Shown: positions 1-11,619, counted from the first letter of the stretch. The stretch: 64,000 nt of DNA from Gnetum montanum (GCA_015680685.1 MNCI01037820.1:620634-684633); one strand, 5' to 3'. Program-made: numbers and translations. The notes: generated by a model from the letters alone, not told the origin.

Positions 1-1214
1 GAGAAATGGCTAGATGGGAGAGTGCTGAAAAACATCAATGGGACCAAAATCTCAACTTAACATAGGTCCATAATCATAAAAATCAGAAATCAACCTATCT
101 CAAGGAGGAAGAACCATCTTTGCCAATACAACAGTCATTAGAGGAAGTTGAGGCAAAGATCAATAAGATGCTGGAATGGAGACATAAAAAGTGTGGGGAA
201 TATATTAATAATATTGGAGATAGATTTTTGACGACCTGAGAAGCAGAACAAAATATCATTAGACAATTGGAAAAAAGGGGTGAAGAAAATAAGAGCTCAA
301 CTGTCAATCATACGTCTGAATGTAACATTTTCCTGTACGATCATCCCAAGGGCCAATCCCCAATCTTGTTACATTTATACGAGCATTGGGGAAACACATT
401 ACACCCAGAGTTTGTACAGAGATACTATGTTCAATCACAATGGCAACAATCCCAGTCATGGGGGAAGTCATCCCTAAACTAGAGACACCCTTCATATTAT
501 CTGAATCCAAATGCTTATCTAGTCCAACATCCTGTTTCCCTAACTGGGTCAACATAATCTATCTTGTCGCATTATGATTCTCCTCAATACTATCAGCCCA
601 TGTTCTCAACACAACCACCACCTTGTGTACCTTACACTTCTCCTAAATTTCAACATTCTCATCATTTCCCTCCTTCTACATCGTCACCAGTTGTTCCTAA
701 AGTGTCTGCACCACAGCAACAACCCACGAGCATTACTTGTGCTACTATTGCCAATAGCAACGAGAGACCTCCTCAACATCAAAGGTATCCCTTCTTTAAA
801 CATGATCGTAGGAAGGGACAACACAATTCCAAGGCCACTACATTCTCCAACCTAGCACAAGTCCAACATTGTGGTGCATCCTTCTCTTCGAACCCAACGC
901 CTCATGTCACTTCATCAGGGCCACCAATTAACACTCCAACAACCATATGGCCAAATGAATATAGCCATGGAGAGTGACATCCCGATCCTTGCATACCATC
1001 TTACGGTCTCAAGTATCATAGTGGGTCAACTCTTTTACCAAGAACCACATCTTATAAATTTCCCCACTACACTTACTATAATCAGGTGTGTGAACCCCAA
1101 TGGGGCAAGTATGACCAAGTTTTGATATTTCCAACATGCAAGGATCCTCATCTTTCATTTATTAATCCTCGCCATGCTCAACCATTTAGTTATGGGGGAT
1201 ATCCTCCATTCTAA
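1..1214 (+). pseudogene. gag: Gag C-terminal part of element A (broken)
   Basis: This is the end of a Ty3/Athila-type gag, the structural protein that forms the virus-like particle. The start aligns with element B just after its capsid domain. A segment reading CNIFLYDHPKG (about 320-355) matches the zinc-knuckle-like CEICQYDHPMG of element C but has lost its cysteines. A proline-, histidine- and serine-rich tail follows (564-977) and ends YGGYPPF before a double stop at 1212-1217. Element B ends in the same way (HGGYPPF). The frame is split by stops and shifts, so no product is expected. Confidence 0.75.
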
Positions 1215-2590
1215 TAACAAGAAGGATTAATAACTACTTTTCATTTTCTTTAATTTTACAACTTTTTGTTTTCCAATTTTTCATTTTTCAAATTCTTGTT
1301 TTATCTTTTTGTCTTTTTATCTTTTCATATAAGTAATCTCATCTACGAATAAAACACTCATGTGGCTCGTTGGTTGAGGTGTGTTCTATGTTATCGAGTA
1401 TCGAACGATCAATTATTTGAATAGTAAGCCCATTACACCCACTCATCCGTTCAACAAATAAGAGGTTCTGTTCAAGGGTATAGTGATATTCTTGACATTC
1501 TTAAAACTTAAAATTAATTTTGTGTTCATTGTACCCAGAATGAAGAAGGATGGATCAAGACGGAATGATTAGGGTGTGACATCAAGGGGACTTGCGGATT
1601 CTCTTTGGTGACATCTATGAGAGTTATCACACAATGTGGTTGTACTAAGATCTTTGAAGATCTAATGCAAAATGGGAGAAAGAGTAATCAAAAGGCACTC
1701 AAAAACCCAATGCTGTTTTAGGGGGTTCCACTAGAAAGACATGCACCCATGGCTAAATATTGGTAGCTTCTCTAGATTCAGAAATTCAAAAAAAAAACGA
1801 AACAAAGAAAGTGTCACAAAGCAAAAATCACTCCTCCCTTGAACAAAATGCCAGGTGATCATATGCCTTGTTGTTTTGGTACTCTCATAGTCGCTCATCA
1901 TGAGATGAAACAATGCAGTGTCACTGATCAGAGGAATGGACTTGGTCCTAATCTTGGAACAATAGGTTTATGAGGCATTAATCATGCTTTACATGCAGGA
2001 TTCATTGTACCTTGGGTTAGTTACCTCATGTCCCAATCTCTACAATCCCTTCTATAACCCGTCTCACCTTGTTGTTTATGTAATTGTTGCTCGTTTCTCG
2101 TATAGAGTAGAATTCTTACCTTATTCCAGTGATACTTACATGTGTGTGTTTTGTGGAACTAGTGTGGATTACATCGAACCCTTCTAGTGCCCACGGACAC
2201 TTTTAAGTGTGATTACACAAGGGCATTATAGGTTGGAACCTGCTTTAGGGAGGACCCACTTGGGTGATTTTTTGTAATTTGCACTCATAACACATCTTCC
2301 ACACACCATCTATTACCCTCAATATATTTTCAACGATATTCTTTCCCTTATTACTATCCCTCCGATTCAAACGTTCCTATGGACCATCACATAGCCTTTT
2401 TCTCTCCCTTATCACTCGAGGTCCTTATTGATAAATTCCACACCATCATAATTTTCATATTTTCAGAAGTAGTTGAATTGCCCTGAAACCCTTCAACACT
2501 CATCTAGATGTTCTTATTTTACATCGCTAATTTCAAAAAAATATTAAAATTTTTGTATATTACATAAATGCCCTAACATCGATAGGCGAC
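1215..2590 (+). other. Non-coding middle of element A (post-gag region)
   Basis: No ORF of note. The stretch aligns with 32068-33470 of element B. Recognisable shared blocks are the TTTTT-rich run after the gag stop, a segment around 1560-1620 on the pattern GTGTGACATCAAGGGGACTTG, and a segment near 2210-2260 on the pattern GGGCATTATAGGTTGG followed by AGGACCCACTTGGGTG. The last two also occur in the post-pol regions of elements C and D, so this is the family's 3' non-coding region. Here it joins gag directly, without pol. Confidence 0.65.
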
Positions 2591-2640
2591 GATATCTCCT
2601 TTCAAAAATATATATATATGCAATCCCCATGTGCTACTTA
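2560..2640 (+). promoter_or_regulatory. Internal U3-like promoter candidate upstream of the env-like ORF (element A)
   Basis: A CGATATC-containing stretch (CGATAGGCGACGATATCTCC) is followed by an (AT)n TATA-like run at about 2607-2620. The same arrangement stands at the same place in element B (33475-33600) and, with another U3 type, in element E. The LTR of element A has the same GATATC-then-TATA layout. Function is inferred from position and conservation only. Confidence 0.45.
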
Positions 2641-2793
2641 ACATCATTTGCAACTATTCATGTGGGGAAGGTTTTTCCAATTTCTCTCTAGGACTTGTGA
2701 TTGCGCATTCCTTTCTTTCATATCCATAACTCGCTCGTTGGTCCTTTGATATTCATTCTGTTTGAACCTACTTGAACCTGGAGTGTTCAGCTT

Positions 2794-2805
2794 AGTCGTG
2801 GGGGA
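2794..2805 (+). promoter_or_regulatory. Internal polypurine-tract-like motif AGTCGTGGGGGA
   Basis: Matches the true polypurine tract just before the 3' LTR (24076-24087) and stands at the same place as 33779-33790 in element B. It is one of four copies in this element (454, 1188, 2794, 24076). Confidence 0.5.
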
Positions 2806-3069
2806 GAGGCACATGCTGAATAGTGCATAACCTTTTTGAAATTTTTCATCACCCAAAGGACATTATCAAGGGTAATTAGTTATAAAATTAGAGATAAATG
2901 TGACAAAAATAATTTCATCCCTTTAGTTATACTTGGAAACTAGATTTGGAAACCACCTAAGTAAAGAGGATTAAATATTATAATCTTTCAGGAAACGTCA
3001 CATGGAGATAAAACAAATTCATTAAGGTAAGCAATAAGGTATAACCTAACTTTGGTAACAATCATTTAG

Positions 3070-4758
3070 TATCAATCAGGAGGACCCTGCTACTGTACAA
3101 TCGAGGTAGGTAGAAGGAGGAGCTGCAGCAGTGCTTGAATAGGGATAATATCTCACGTTTCCCCAGGATTGTATTTAGGCCATCCATGAAAGGTCCATAT
3201 TCATTGCAAAGATTATGGAATTAAAATTTGGATCTTTCAAAGAATTTGCTCCGGAGGCCATTAGGGATCGCCTCAAAGGATCCCCATTAGCAGTGCCTCG
3301 TACTTAGGGGAAATGTACCAATTTTGGCACAACAAAGAACAAGGCACCATGGTTAACATTTGTGGTGTGACTGTTGATTTCTCTATTTAGGCCATTTCAG
3401 AAGTATTAAACATTTTGAATATAGGGCCAAAGGTTGCTCAGTTGTCTACCTGCTCAGGCCCTAATGTGGGACGAGTTTGGTTGGAAAGGGCATATGGCAA
3501 GGAGGATAAGACGTTTGGGGAGTTGACGATGGAAGAAAGGATTTATTTCAAAATACAAGCTTATCACCTCTTCCCCACAAAAATCTTAAAAATAATTTCA
3601 ACATATGGACAAGAGAATGTGCAGTGTTGATGGGAAAGGTTAATGCTAACTTGCCTCATCTATATTTTACGGAGATTTTGAGGCAGTTTGAAGAATAGAA
3701 GACAGGGAAGCTTGCATTGTCCTTCCCTTGTTTTATCAAGAAGCTATGCAAATGTGCTGGTATCAGAGGATACACCAATCATGTCCTCCGAAAAGCCCAA
3801 AATGCTTCATATGTCGAACTGCTAAAGCCACCAGCTACAAGGAAAATCATAGGTGAGACACTGGGGTCAGAACAAGAAAAAGAAAAGACGGCAAGGCCAA
3901 CTACAACTTAACTTGCAAGACCCAGCCAACAACAAGAAGTAGGGCCTAGCACAAGCTAGTAGGATCAACCACCACCACCACCACCGTAGGATTATAGACC
4001 ATTGATGAGCCATCTCAGGGCCATCGCTAAGATGGTCAGTTAGGGAAGTCATGATGATGCAAATCTCTTCTGTGTCATCAATGATTCCATACAGCCCATG
4101 GTTTCTTTGGATCACACAAGGGATGAAGTGTCCATCCATATAAGGGGAGGGGAGAGCACTTGGTCACAACAGATCTCAAGGAACACTGCAACCTTTCAAG
4201 TGCAATTAGAAACTAGTGAAGGGGCCACGGTGATGGTCATGCAATACCAGAATGCAGCAGGAGCTACAGAAGTCTTCGCAGACCACATTAAAGAATCATT
4301 CAATGTGCTTGTTGCACCACTAGTAGATCTCACAAGAGCATAGGATGCTCAAAATCTGGTTGGAACCTCAATGACTTCTACGGAACATGAGGATGTACTT
4401 GATTAATTGCTACAAATAGGATAGGTAATGACATCCTTGTTTGACATCCCATAGGATGTTACAATAATCCAATCAAACCTTATTTCCACCAAAGGAAAGC
4501 TAGGCTTGATAGAGATGAGGGCCGAGCATGCAGAAGCAGAATTGCAAAGATTGTAAGAAAGGCTCATGACCCTGCAAGCAGCACAGCGGGATCCTTTGCA
4601 ATTTGTTCTTGCAAACCAGCTAGACATTTTTAGGGCTAAACAACTTACTGAACTAATGGTAGAGAATAAGAAGGTGGTGGAAGAAAAAGAGAAGGCTATT
4701 TGGGATGCCTCTGCAGCACAAGCACAAACTTACATGCATACCAAGGCACTCAAGGCCT
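3070..4758 (+). pseudogene. Env-like ORF of element A, 5' half (broken, cut by element T)
   Basis: Homologous to the ORF at 34117-36899 in element B. The N-terminal domain is readable at 3415-3630 (GPKVAQLSTC, EERIYF) and 3717-3840 (FPCFIKKLC then LLKPPA). By recall it resembles the Transposase_32 or putative plant transposon domain found in env-like ORFs of Athila elements. Downstream come a low-complexity linker and a charged, probably coiled-coil part (4560-4758). The start codon region seen in B is missing here. Several stops are present. At 4758 the frame runs into the LTR of element T and resumes at 22945. True envelope function has never been shown for such plant ORFs. Confidence 0.65.
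4754..4758. repeat. Target site duplication GGCCT, left copy
   Basis: GGCCT stands immediately before the TG of the left LTR of element T and is repeated exactly at 22945-22949. Element B shows the uninterrupted site (CTCAAGGCCTTACAAG near 35950). Confidence 0.9.
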
Positions 4759-6269
4759 TGTACTGTCCGAAATCATTGGTCTCCGACTGGAATGAAACAG
4801 AAACTTGGAGATCCCTAGACACGCACAGATGACCCTACCTTCACTTGAGGGCAAGCTAGAATTAATGAAGGCAGAGTACCTTGAATGGTCCGCACGCGGA
4901 TCAGGCAAGGATTTCCCCGAATGTACACCAATATACTGTACGCTAGGTTATAAGTAAACGGCGTAACTAATGTAATACAGAGCGTAAATGTACAGGAAAA
5001 TAAGTAATAAGCATGCAATAATTACCAAAGAAAACTGTAACAAATCTTACCAAAAATAGATGTGATAATGTTATTGTGAGAATGGAAGTTACAATGTACT
5101 GGTCTAACGTAGTTATGAATCTGACACAAGGCGGACGAAGAGCCCCGGTGGATGTGTAGGGATGATTGTGTACTAGTTTAACTGCAGGCACAATGTGAAG
5201 GCTGTATGCTTAGCGTGTAGGGTTAAGGTCCAGTGTACAGGGTCTCTGCTTTGCTCTCTAATTTCTCAGCATCTCTGGTTCTCTTTTTTGTCTCTGGTTT
5301 GCTCAAAATTGCCAACCCCGATCTAGTGAAAAATTGGAATTTTTATACAAGTTTAGACGTGGGACTCGGGTTTTGAGAGGGGATGATTGGCTATGGAGTG
5401 CTAGACTCTCGGGTCGGGTGACATGTGGCGCGTTGACCGGGTACGAAAGAATGAAATTTTACAAGTATACAACATTCTACACGCCGGTGTATACTACTGC
5501 ACGCCAGCGTATACATGTTGGACGTATGACCTTAGCGTACAGACTTGATCGAAACAAAAGAAGTCGTTCGGCCTTCAGATTTGAATTTGGATGCCATGAA
5601 GATGCTGCCTGTAGATGTTTAGCTTGGTTGACTTTGATCTGACATGGCTCTGGAGAGCTTGGATTGGTTTACGTTGTGCTACACACTGGTCACGCACTTT
5701 GTACATGCCGAGCGTATACGCTAGGCGTATACACTGTGAATGCATGCTGGGCGTATACGCTCGGCGTATATGCTAGACGTGCAGGATGTACATGCTCAGC
5801 GTATGGACTCCAAAATGCATGATGTCAACACCTGATGATTGCTCTGTTTGTGTGAGTTGATGCTTTGTACAAAATCTTGCTCTGCAGTTCTATTTCCATG
5901 CTGTCTTCGGGGGTTGCATACTGGGCGTATACGCCAATCATACATGTTGAGTGTACATGTGAGGTTGTGTACGCTGGACATATACGCCAGGCATATACGC
6001 TGTGAATGTGTGCTAGGCATATACATTGGGCGTATACACTGAGAATGCATACTTAGTGAGGACTAAGTATCTTGATCTCTGAAGTTGCCATGTTTGATAG
6101 CAGATGTCGTCGTGGTCATTAGCGGGTCCCAGGGAACTGCTCCTTGTTGAGTCCGACTCTACTTGAAGCTATCTATGGGGTCCTCAAGCTTTAGTCATGC
6201 TAGGGAACATCATGAATTAGCTCGATTCTTGTTGGAGAAGTACTAAGCTCAGAATTTTGTGGTGTTTCA
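4759..6269 (-). repeat. 3' LTR of element T
   Basis: On the minus strand it begins TGAAACACC and ends CAGTACA. It aligns along its length with 21430-22944. It holds many copies of the palindrome GCGTATACGC and variants (for example 5712-5721, 5751-5760, 5924-5933), the same motif family used in the leader and in the antisense gene. Confidence 0.9.
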
Positions 6270-6284
6270 TTGGCCCTCTTTGTT
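6270..6284 (-). promoter_or_regulatory. Polypurine tract of element T
   Basis: Read on the minus strand, the bases just before the 3' LTR are CAAAGAGGGCCAA, a purine-rich run in the expected place for plus-strand priming. Confidence 0.55.
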
Positions 6285-7600
6285 GACGCTTGAAGGAATC
6301 AACCCGAGAAGCATCGACAAAGAAGTGTAAAATACCACAAGCAACTTGATAGAGACATTGTCCTTTGCCACCTGGCTAGACGTCATCGTACTATGTTTAG
6401 TAGTACATAGGATTGGGGAAATGAAATTTTTATTTGATAGGGAAATGGAAACTGTAGGGATTGGTAACCAATGAAGGGCTTGTGCTTGGTGAAGAGGATG
6501 TCCGGGTATGTGTGCGGGTTATGCTTATCTTCTTGGGATCAAAGCATGATGTGTACATCCTTTGGCGATACAAGACTCTTGCTTGGTGTTTAAGAGAACT
6601 TGTTGGCATAACCAAAGCCACGTGATGATGTGTTGCGTTCTTTGGAGGAACAAGGCCCTTGTTTAGTGTTTAGGGAAAACCTATTGGCAGAGAGCCAAAG
6701 TTGTGCAACGGGATGTTCCTTGCTTGTTTTAGACATGAGAGTTTGCTTTCGAGGCAACTACCATCCCATTTTGTGTTTTATGTGGGAAGGGACGATGTTT
6801 TTTTATGCACATGCTCAAATGCCATGTTGTGGGTTGTAATTGCTTAATAGTGGCGCAATATGCAATAGTATGTTCAATGTTTCAGGCTATACTGGGTGTG
6901 TTCGGAATGTAACCAAGTAGAAGATGTTGAGGGATAGGTGGGATATGTAACAGGAGATGTACTAGTGAATGGCTTGATTAGTCTTGTCACGTGTCTTGTG
7001 AACAATGTCTCACCTTGCTGCTTATGAAGAAGTGCATTCTTGTATGAACACCTTTGAATATCATCCTGCAAACACAACTCCAACAAGACAAGAAAACCAT
7101 GAGTGCATAAGCAAGCTTAGACTTAAATAGCTATTGATGAAACGAAGGCACCAAATGGGATTTCAGGCACTGTATATGAATGGCAGCAATGTTGTTAGGA
7201 TCAACCAATGGCGAGCGATGTAGCGGTTCTGATGAAGTTTGAATGCAGCCATAGATCGAGGAACCAGAGATGAAATTACCAGTTTATAGTCGTAGCTGAC
7301 TATCATGGGTTAGTTTTATGTCATGACTCATTGGACATTTCCCGTTTAGCGTCATGGCAGACGGTACATTGCCAGTTTCTAGTCTTGGCAGACCGTGAAG
7401 AGGCAAACCAGTTTCTAATCTTAGCAGACTCTGGCGAATGTGACTATGGCAGTTTACTGTCGTGCCAAATGGGTGCTAGTTTATTGTCATTGCAAACACT
7501 CTGTGATATCAGTTTACCATCATGATTCCAAGACGAGCTGTGGTATCAGTTTACCATCGTAATGCCAAGACGAGCACGTACCTGAGTCCATGCTCAAATG
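6285..7600 (-). other. 3' non-coding region of element T with degenerate repeats
   Basis: No supported gene. Two consecutive, related units of about 90 bases (about 6530-6620 and 6621-6715) share the words CTTTGG, CAAG and TGTTTA. From about 7255 to 7570 a looser repeat recurs with the core CAGTTTA then a GTCGT or GTCTTG word and GCA. A related pattern occurs at 16420-16475 next to the protease, so the repeat family lies on both sides of the pol block. Confidence 0.55.
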
Positions 7601-7602
7601 TG

Positions 7603-9019
7603 GAATGGCTTCAAGAACAAGTGATTGGTTGAATTTGCAAGGTCATTCCCTTCCATGTCAACTAATTTGAATGATCCATTGTCGTACGCTTTGGTTACTA
7701 AGTAGGGCCCTTCTCAATTGGCTGAGAATTTATCCGGGTGTTTCTAAACGCCTTTGAGCACAAGGTCGCCTTCCTTGATAGGGCGCTTATGAACATCGTA
7801 CCGATGGAATTTGTCGTTGTTGTTTTTGATACCATTCAATCTGATCGAGTGCACGTATGCGTTCCTCCTCCACCGAGTCCAAGTCAATGATGCATAGGTC
7901 ATTGTTTTGCCCTTTGTCGAGGAGTCCAGAAAGTGTGATCCTTAAGGATGATACCTGTAATTCCAAGGGTAAAACAGCTTCTGAACCATAAACAAGGCTA
8001 TTTGGCTTTTTACCGATGGAAGTCTGATGCGTAGTATGATAAGCCCACAGTGCGTATACCAGCTGCTCATGCCATCTTTTCTTGCATTGGGTAACCATCC
8101 TTTTAAGTACTGCAATGATGGTTTTATTTGTGGCCTTAGATTGCCCATTGCTTTGAGGGTAATAAGAGGAAGAAAATGAATGTTTGATCCCTAGGCTTTT
8201 ACAAAAAGTTCTGGTTTCGGCACTACTAAATTGTGGCCCATTATTAGTGATGATGGTCATGGGGATGCCAAAATAGGTCACAATGTTTTTAAGGATGAAG
8301 TTGCATATGTGTTTAGATGTGGTTTTTCTAAGGGGAACAACTTCTACCCACTTTGTGAAATACTCTGTCACGATTATGATGAAGCTATGCCTTGCAGAAG
8401 ATGAGGGTGTTATTGGTCCGATAAGGTCCAACCCCCACTTTTGAAAGGGCCAGGTGATTTGCGCTGTGTGCAACTCATTTGGTGGAACATGTATCAGATT
8501 ACTATGTTTTTGACAGACACTACATTTTTTAGCCTTGTAGAGACAATCATACTCCATGTGTGGCCAATAATAGCCTAAGCGTCTTATTTTTGTTGCCATT
8601 GCTTTAGGTGCTATGTGTCCTCCGCATAGTCCATCATGTACTTGCTCAACGATGGTTTGGGCATTAGCGCTACTAACGCACATTAGCAGTATGCCTTCGT
8701 AGGAACGACGACACAATGTGTCCCCTACCAGTGCATATTGCCGAGAATGCTTTCGTACCGCATCTTTTTGTGCATTCGTTAGATGTTGTGGTGTTTCACC
8801 GTGTAGAAGGTACTCTTTTATGTCGTCATACCATTCTATCGTGTGTGTTGTACTAACGGATGTTATTGGTAATGTATCGAGAGTATTGGTTATGGGTTTA
8901 GCACAACTGATTATGGAGCTTGGCAACATATTGCACATGTCAGGTAATATGTTTAGCGTTAGCGTGGCTAGTGCGTCTGCAATGGTATTATCATTTCTGG
9001 AGACATGTTGCATGTCCAT
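7603..9019 (-). pseudogene. pol: Integrase of element T, catalytic residues changed
   Basis: The zinc-binding HHCC part is clear (HDGLCGGH then KKCSVCQKH). The core follows with the first catalytic Asp in WGLDLIGP. At the second position the motif reads ITNNGPQF, with Asn where the family has Asp. At the third it reads NGQSKATNK, with Lys where the family has Glu. Both are single G-to-A changes in the coding strand. After a frameshift near 7800 the C-terminal GPY/F-like module is legible to about 7603 (EGPYLVTK, with a stop in place of the usual Trp). The long clean frame of 410 codons is striking beside the two lost catalytic residues. Confidence 0.9.
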
Positions 9020-9320
9020 GTTTTCGAATTACTTCATTAAGTGTGGCTAATTCACAGTATGGTTGTAAATGTTGCGCTTTACATGTATAAATGTCTGTGA
9101 CTTGGTTTAAAACTAGTTTTGAGTCTCTCTTGACCACAAGTCGTGTGATGTCTGAAGCTAGTGCTGCCATGAGACCTCTAAGGAGACCTTCGTACTCTAC
9201 TATGTTGTTGGTACAGTGAAAGTTGAAACGATAAGCAAAGGGTCGGATCTCCCTGGAGGGATAGGTGATGACGGCAGTAGCACTTCCCCCTCGAGAGGTG
9301 AATGCTCCATCAAAGTTCAA
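8991..9320 (-). pseudogene. pol: Second (archaeal-type) RNase H domain of element T
   Basis: Reads NFDGAFTSRGGSATAV, then NNIVEYEGLLRGL and later RDSKLVLNQV. These match the acidic motifs (Asp, Glu, Asp) of the additional RNase H that Tat/Ogre elements carry between their own RNase H and integrase. About 109 codons are open. The join to the upstream RNase H is abnormal at the N at 9336. Confidence 0.8.
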
Positions 9321-9335
9321 AATGGCATCGTAGTC

Positions 9336-9336
9336 N
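9336..9336. other. Single N: probable assembly gap inside pol of element T
   Basis: Upstream the RNase H ends abruptly after WRHYLF. Downstream the second RNase H starts within a few codons. The roughly 200 or more residues that normally lie between (rest of RNase H and linker) are absent. Either the gap is undersized or a deletion coincides with it. Confidence 0.6.
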
Positions 9337-9700
9337 CATTATGGAAGAGGTAATGTCGCCATTTCTTTAAGGAAGAGGTAAGAGCCAAACATGACCTCTC
9401 CACCTCATTATACCTCTTCTCATGGGCTACTAATGCATAGCTTAAGTAATAGACAGGGACTTCAGTTCCATCATCTTGTTTCTGGAAAAGCATGGACGCG
9501 ATTGACGAGTCTGAAGTGGTAAGGTAGATGTAAAACGGTTTATCATTTTGAGGTGGATAAACTGTGGGTAGTTGAACAAGTGTTGTTTTAATATTGTCAA
9601 ATGCTTCCTGGCACTGTGGAGTCCATTCAAAATGGATGTTCTTGCGTAGCAAGAGGTTCATAGGTTTCAACTTGTCCGTTAGTTTTTCTATGAAACGCCT
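9337..9700 (-). pseudogene. pol: RNase H (first) and RT thumb of element T, truncated
   Basis: Reads HFEWTPQCQEAFDNIK, then FYIYLTTSDSSIASML with the first catalytic Asp kept, then VYYLSYAL and RYNEVERSCLAL with the Glu. The C-terminal part with the remaining acidic residues is missing at the N at 9336. A stop at about 9707 separates it from the RT frame. Confidence 0.8.
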
Positions 9701-10660
9701 AATGAACTATAATCTACCTTGTAGAACTCGGAGCTCAGTAAGGTTGCTAGGTGGTTTTAAGTTTTTTATGGCCTTAACTTTATCGGGGTCTACTCGTATC
9801 CCTACTTCCAAGGCTATGAATCCAAGAATTTTGCTTGTTTTGACTCTGAAGACACATTTCTTTGGGTTAAGTCTCAGCTCATATTTTAAACAACGCTTTA
9901 GTACCAAATCTAGATCTTGTACGTGTTGTTCTAATGTCTTTGATTTAACCACAATATCATCCACATAGTCGTTGAGCGAGTGCAGCATGTAATCATTAAA
10001 AATAAATGTCATTGCCCTTTGATATGTGGCCCCAGCGTTCTTGAGACTGAAGGGCATCATTGTGTAACAAAAGATACCCTACGATGTCATAAAGGTTTTC
10101 TGAAGTTGATGCTCTAGGCTAATGCATATCTGGTTATATCCTGAGAAGCTATCCATAAAAGATAACAAGGCATGCCCAACGGTTGAGTCAACAAGTTGAT
10201 CGATGCTGGGTAGGGGAAAATCATATTTTATGGTTACAACGTTGAGATCTTGGAAGTCAATGCATAGGCGAATGCTTCCATTCTTTTTCGGGACAATGAC
10301 CATGTTGGATACCCAATCGGCGAATGAAACCTGCCTAATAAAGTTTGGTGATCTCATTGCGAACTGCCAACGCTACCTCAGGCTTGACCTTCCATGCCTT
10401 TTGTTTTACTGGCCTTAATTTTGGATCAAGGATAATATTGTGCTAGACGATTCGAGGGTCTAACCTGGGCATGTCAGTGTAAGACCAAGTGAATGCTTTT
10501 ATGTTGTCTTGAAGCACATCTTCATTGTCTTTGGCCAGTTGAGGTTGCAATAGTGTACTCAATTTTAATATCTTTATTTCACCGTCAGGCATAGCGACGG
10601 GGGTTTCAGTCAACGGGTCTTTAGTGATGCTATCAGCTTCTATGTCGAGGGATTTTTTCA
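9701..10660 (-). pseudogene. pol: Reverse transcriptase of element T
   Basis: RT motifs appear in order: WVSNMVIVPKKNG, LCIDFQDLN, SFMDSFSGYNQI, FSLKNAGATYQRAM, and the catalytic box YVDDIVVKS, which is intact. Then come LNPKKCVF and LGFIALEVGI. The lead-in DMPRLDP near 10450 is typical of Tat RTs. One stop (about 10077-10080) interrupts the domain between SGYNQI and the FSLKNA motif. The region 10443-10661 upstream is a continuous frame of 72 codons. Apart from that stop, the RT core is the best-preserved catalytic domain of the element. Confidence 0.9.
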
Positions 10661-10838
10661 TACCTTTGTAGCTGTCTAGCGTTTATTGTGTTGAGGCTAT
10701 GATTGTGTCGTCCGTTGATGTACCTAAGCTGATGAAATTTATGTCGATTTCTCTTGTGATCTTTCCGTATGGTCCATCGATGATCAATGGTGTGGATAAA
10801 CGCTGACAATCCATCAAGCTTGCTCCTACTAATAAACA
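10661..10838 (-). pseudogene. pol: Pre-RT linker of element T with possible 3' splice site
   Basis: In the frame of the RT lead-in the sequence reads LIIDGPYGKITREIDINF, then one stop, then TLDSYKG and the RT lead-in. Just upstream the minus strand reads CCCTCTGTTTATTAGTAG, a pyrimidine-rich run ending in AG that could be an intron acceptor. Ogre elements are known to have an intron between protease and RT. Whether the 5.5 kb up to the protease is spliced here is inference. Confidence 0.5.
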
Positions 10839-10910
10839 GAGGGCAGAGTGAGCTAGTAAGTGTTGTTACGTGTTCCTTGGCAACGTAAATCATGTGTACG
10901 TGTACGGTGG

Positions 10911-11150
10911 TATTTTAAGGCCTTACCGGGCCGTGTGGGGCAGTTTAAGGCCTTACTGGGCCGTGTGTGGCAGTTTAAGGCCTTACCGGGCCATATGGAG
11001 CAGTTTAAGGCCTTACCAGGCTGAATGGGGCAGTTTAAGGCCTTACCAGGCCGTGTGTGGCAGTTTAAGGCCTTACTGGGCAGAATGGGGCAGTTTAAGG
11101 CCTTACCGGGCCATGTGTGGCAATTTAAGGCCTTACCGGGCCGTATGTGT
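10911..11150. repeat. 30-bp minisatellite, about 8 units
   Basis: Units of 30 bases begin at 10921, 10951, 10981, 11011, 11041, 11071, 11101 and 11131. Each starts CCTTACCGGGCCGTGTG or a close variant and ends CAGTTTAAGG. Because 30 is a multiple of three, open frames run through it on both strands. These encode only repetitive peptides and are not taken as genes. Two diverged units of the same family lie at 16303-16365, beyond the antisense gene. Confidence 0.9.
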
Positions 11151-11395
11151 GATTTGACAATGCCTAGTCGCCGTATAATTTGCACTGGAGATTTTGCGCC
11201 AAAATGTTTAGTGTGGGCATCCGAAGTTGGTTTACTACAGATTACGGTATGTGGCAATGTTTGTTATCTCATCATTTTGTTTTACATATTCCTCATTCTT
11301 TGTAATTTAAATAATTTTTAATTAAAATTAATAAAATATTAAAAATATTTAACAAAATCAAAGGTGGCGGCGATGGCGGTGGGGTCTACTCAACG
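11151..11395. other. AT-rich spacer upstream of the antisense gene
   Basis: No gene seen. It ends in a short GC-rich stretch (GGTGGCGGCGATGGCGGTGG, 11363-11382) directly before the TATA box, a layout that fits a core promoter on the plus strand. Confidence 0.4.
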
Positions 11396-11405
11396 CTATA
11401 TATAG
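11396..11405 (+). promoter_or_regulatory. TATA box of the antisense gene (CTATATATAG)
   Basis: CTATATATAG stands about 215 bases before the first ATG of the multi-exon unit. A start of transcription near 11430 would give a 5' leader of about 190 bases. Prediction from motif and position only. Confidence 0.55.
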
Positions 11406-11454
11406 CGTAAGACTATCAGTTGTCAGAGGCACCGTGAACTTGAAGCAAACTGGA

Positions 11455-11605
11455 GTATGAGCGTAAACCCAAGTCGCGATGTAAGCGTAGAAGCTGAAAC
11501 CCCAGCGTAAGCGTTGAAGCTCAAACCCCAACATAAGCGTAGAAGCTCAAACCCCAACGTACACATAGAAGCTCAAACCCCAGCATAAACCTATTAGTTT
11601 CAGCG
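11455..11605 (+). repeat. Repeats in the 5' leader of the antisense gene
   Basis: Four to five units of about 29 bases share the words GCGTAGAAGCTCAAACCCC. The GCGTA word is the same as in the LTR palindromes, the gag leader and intron 1. Confidence 0.7.
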
Positions 11606-11619
11606 TACAGGATGCCGAA

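Noticed and set aside
8718-9050. 110-codon plus-strand ORF
   Set aside because: Shadow of the integrase and RNase H frames on the minus strand.
10911-11150. Regular repeats that could suggest a CRISPR array
   Set aside because: There are no variable spacers between identical repeats; units are directly adjacent, no cas gene exists, and the setting is a plant genome.
10853-11321. Open frames of 95-134 codons on both strands with repeated peptides (KALNC, GSLRPYRAV)
   Set aside because: Products of the 30-bp minisatellite, whose unit is a multiple of three.
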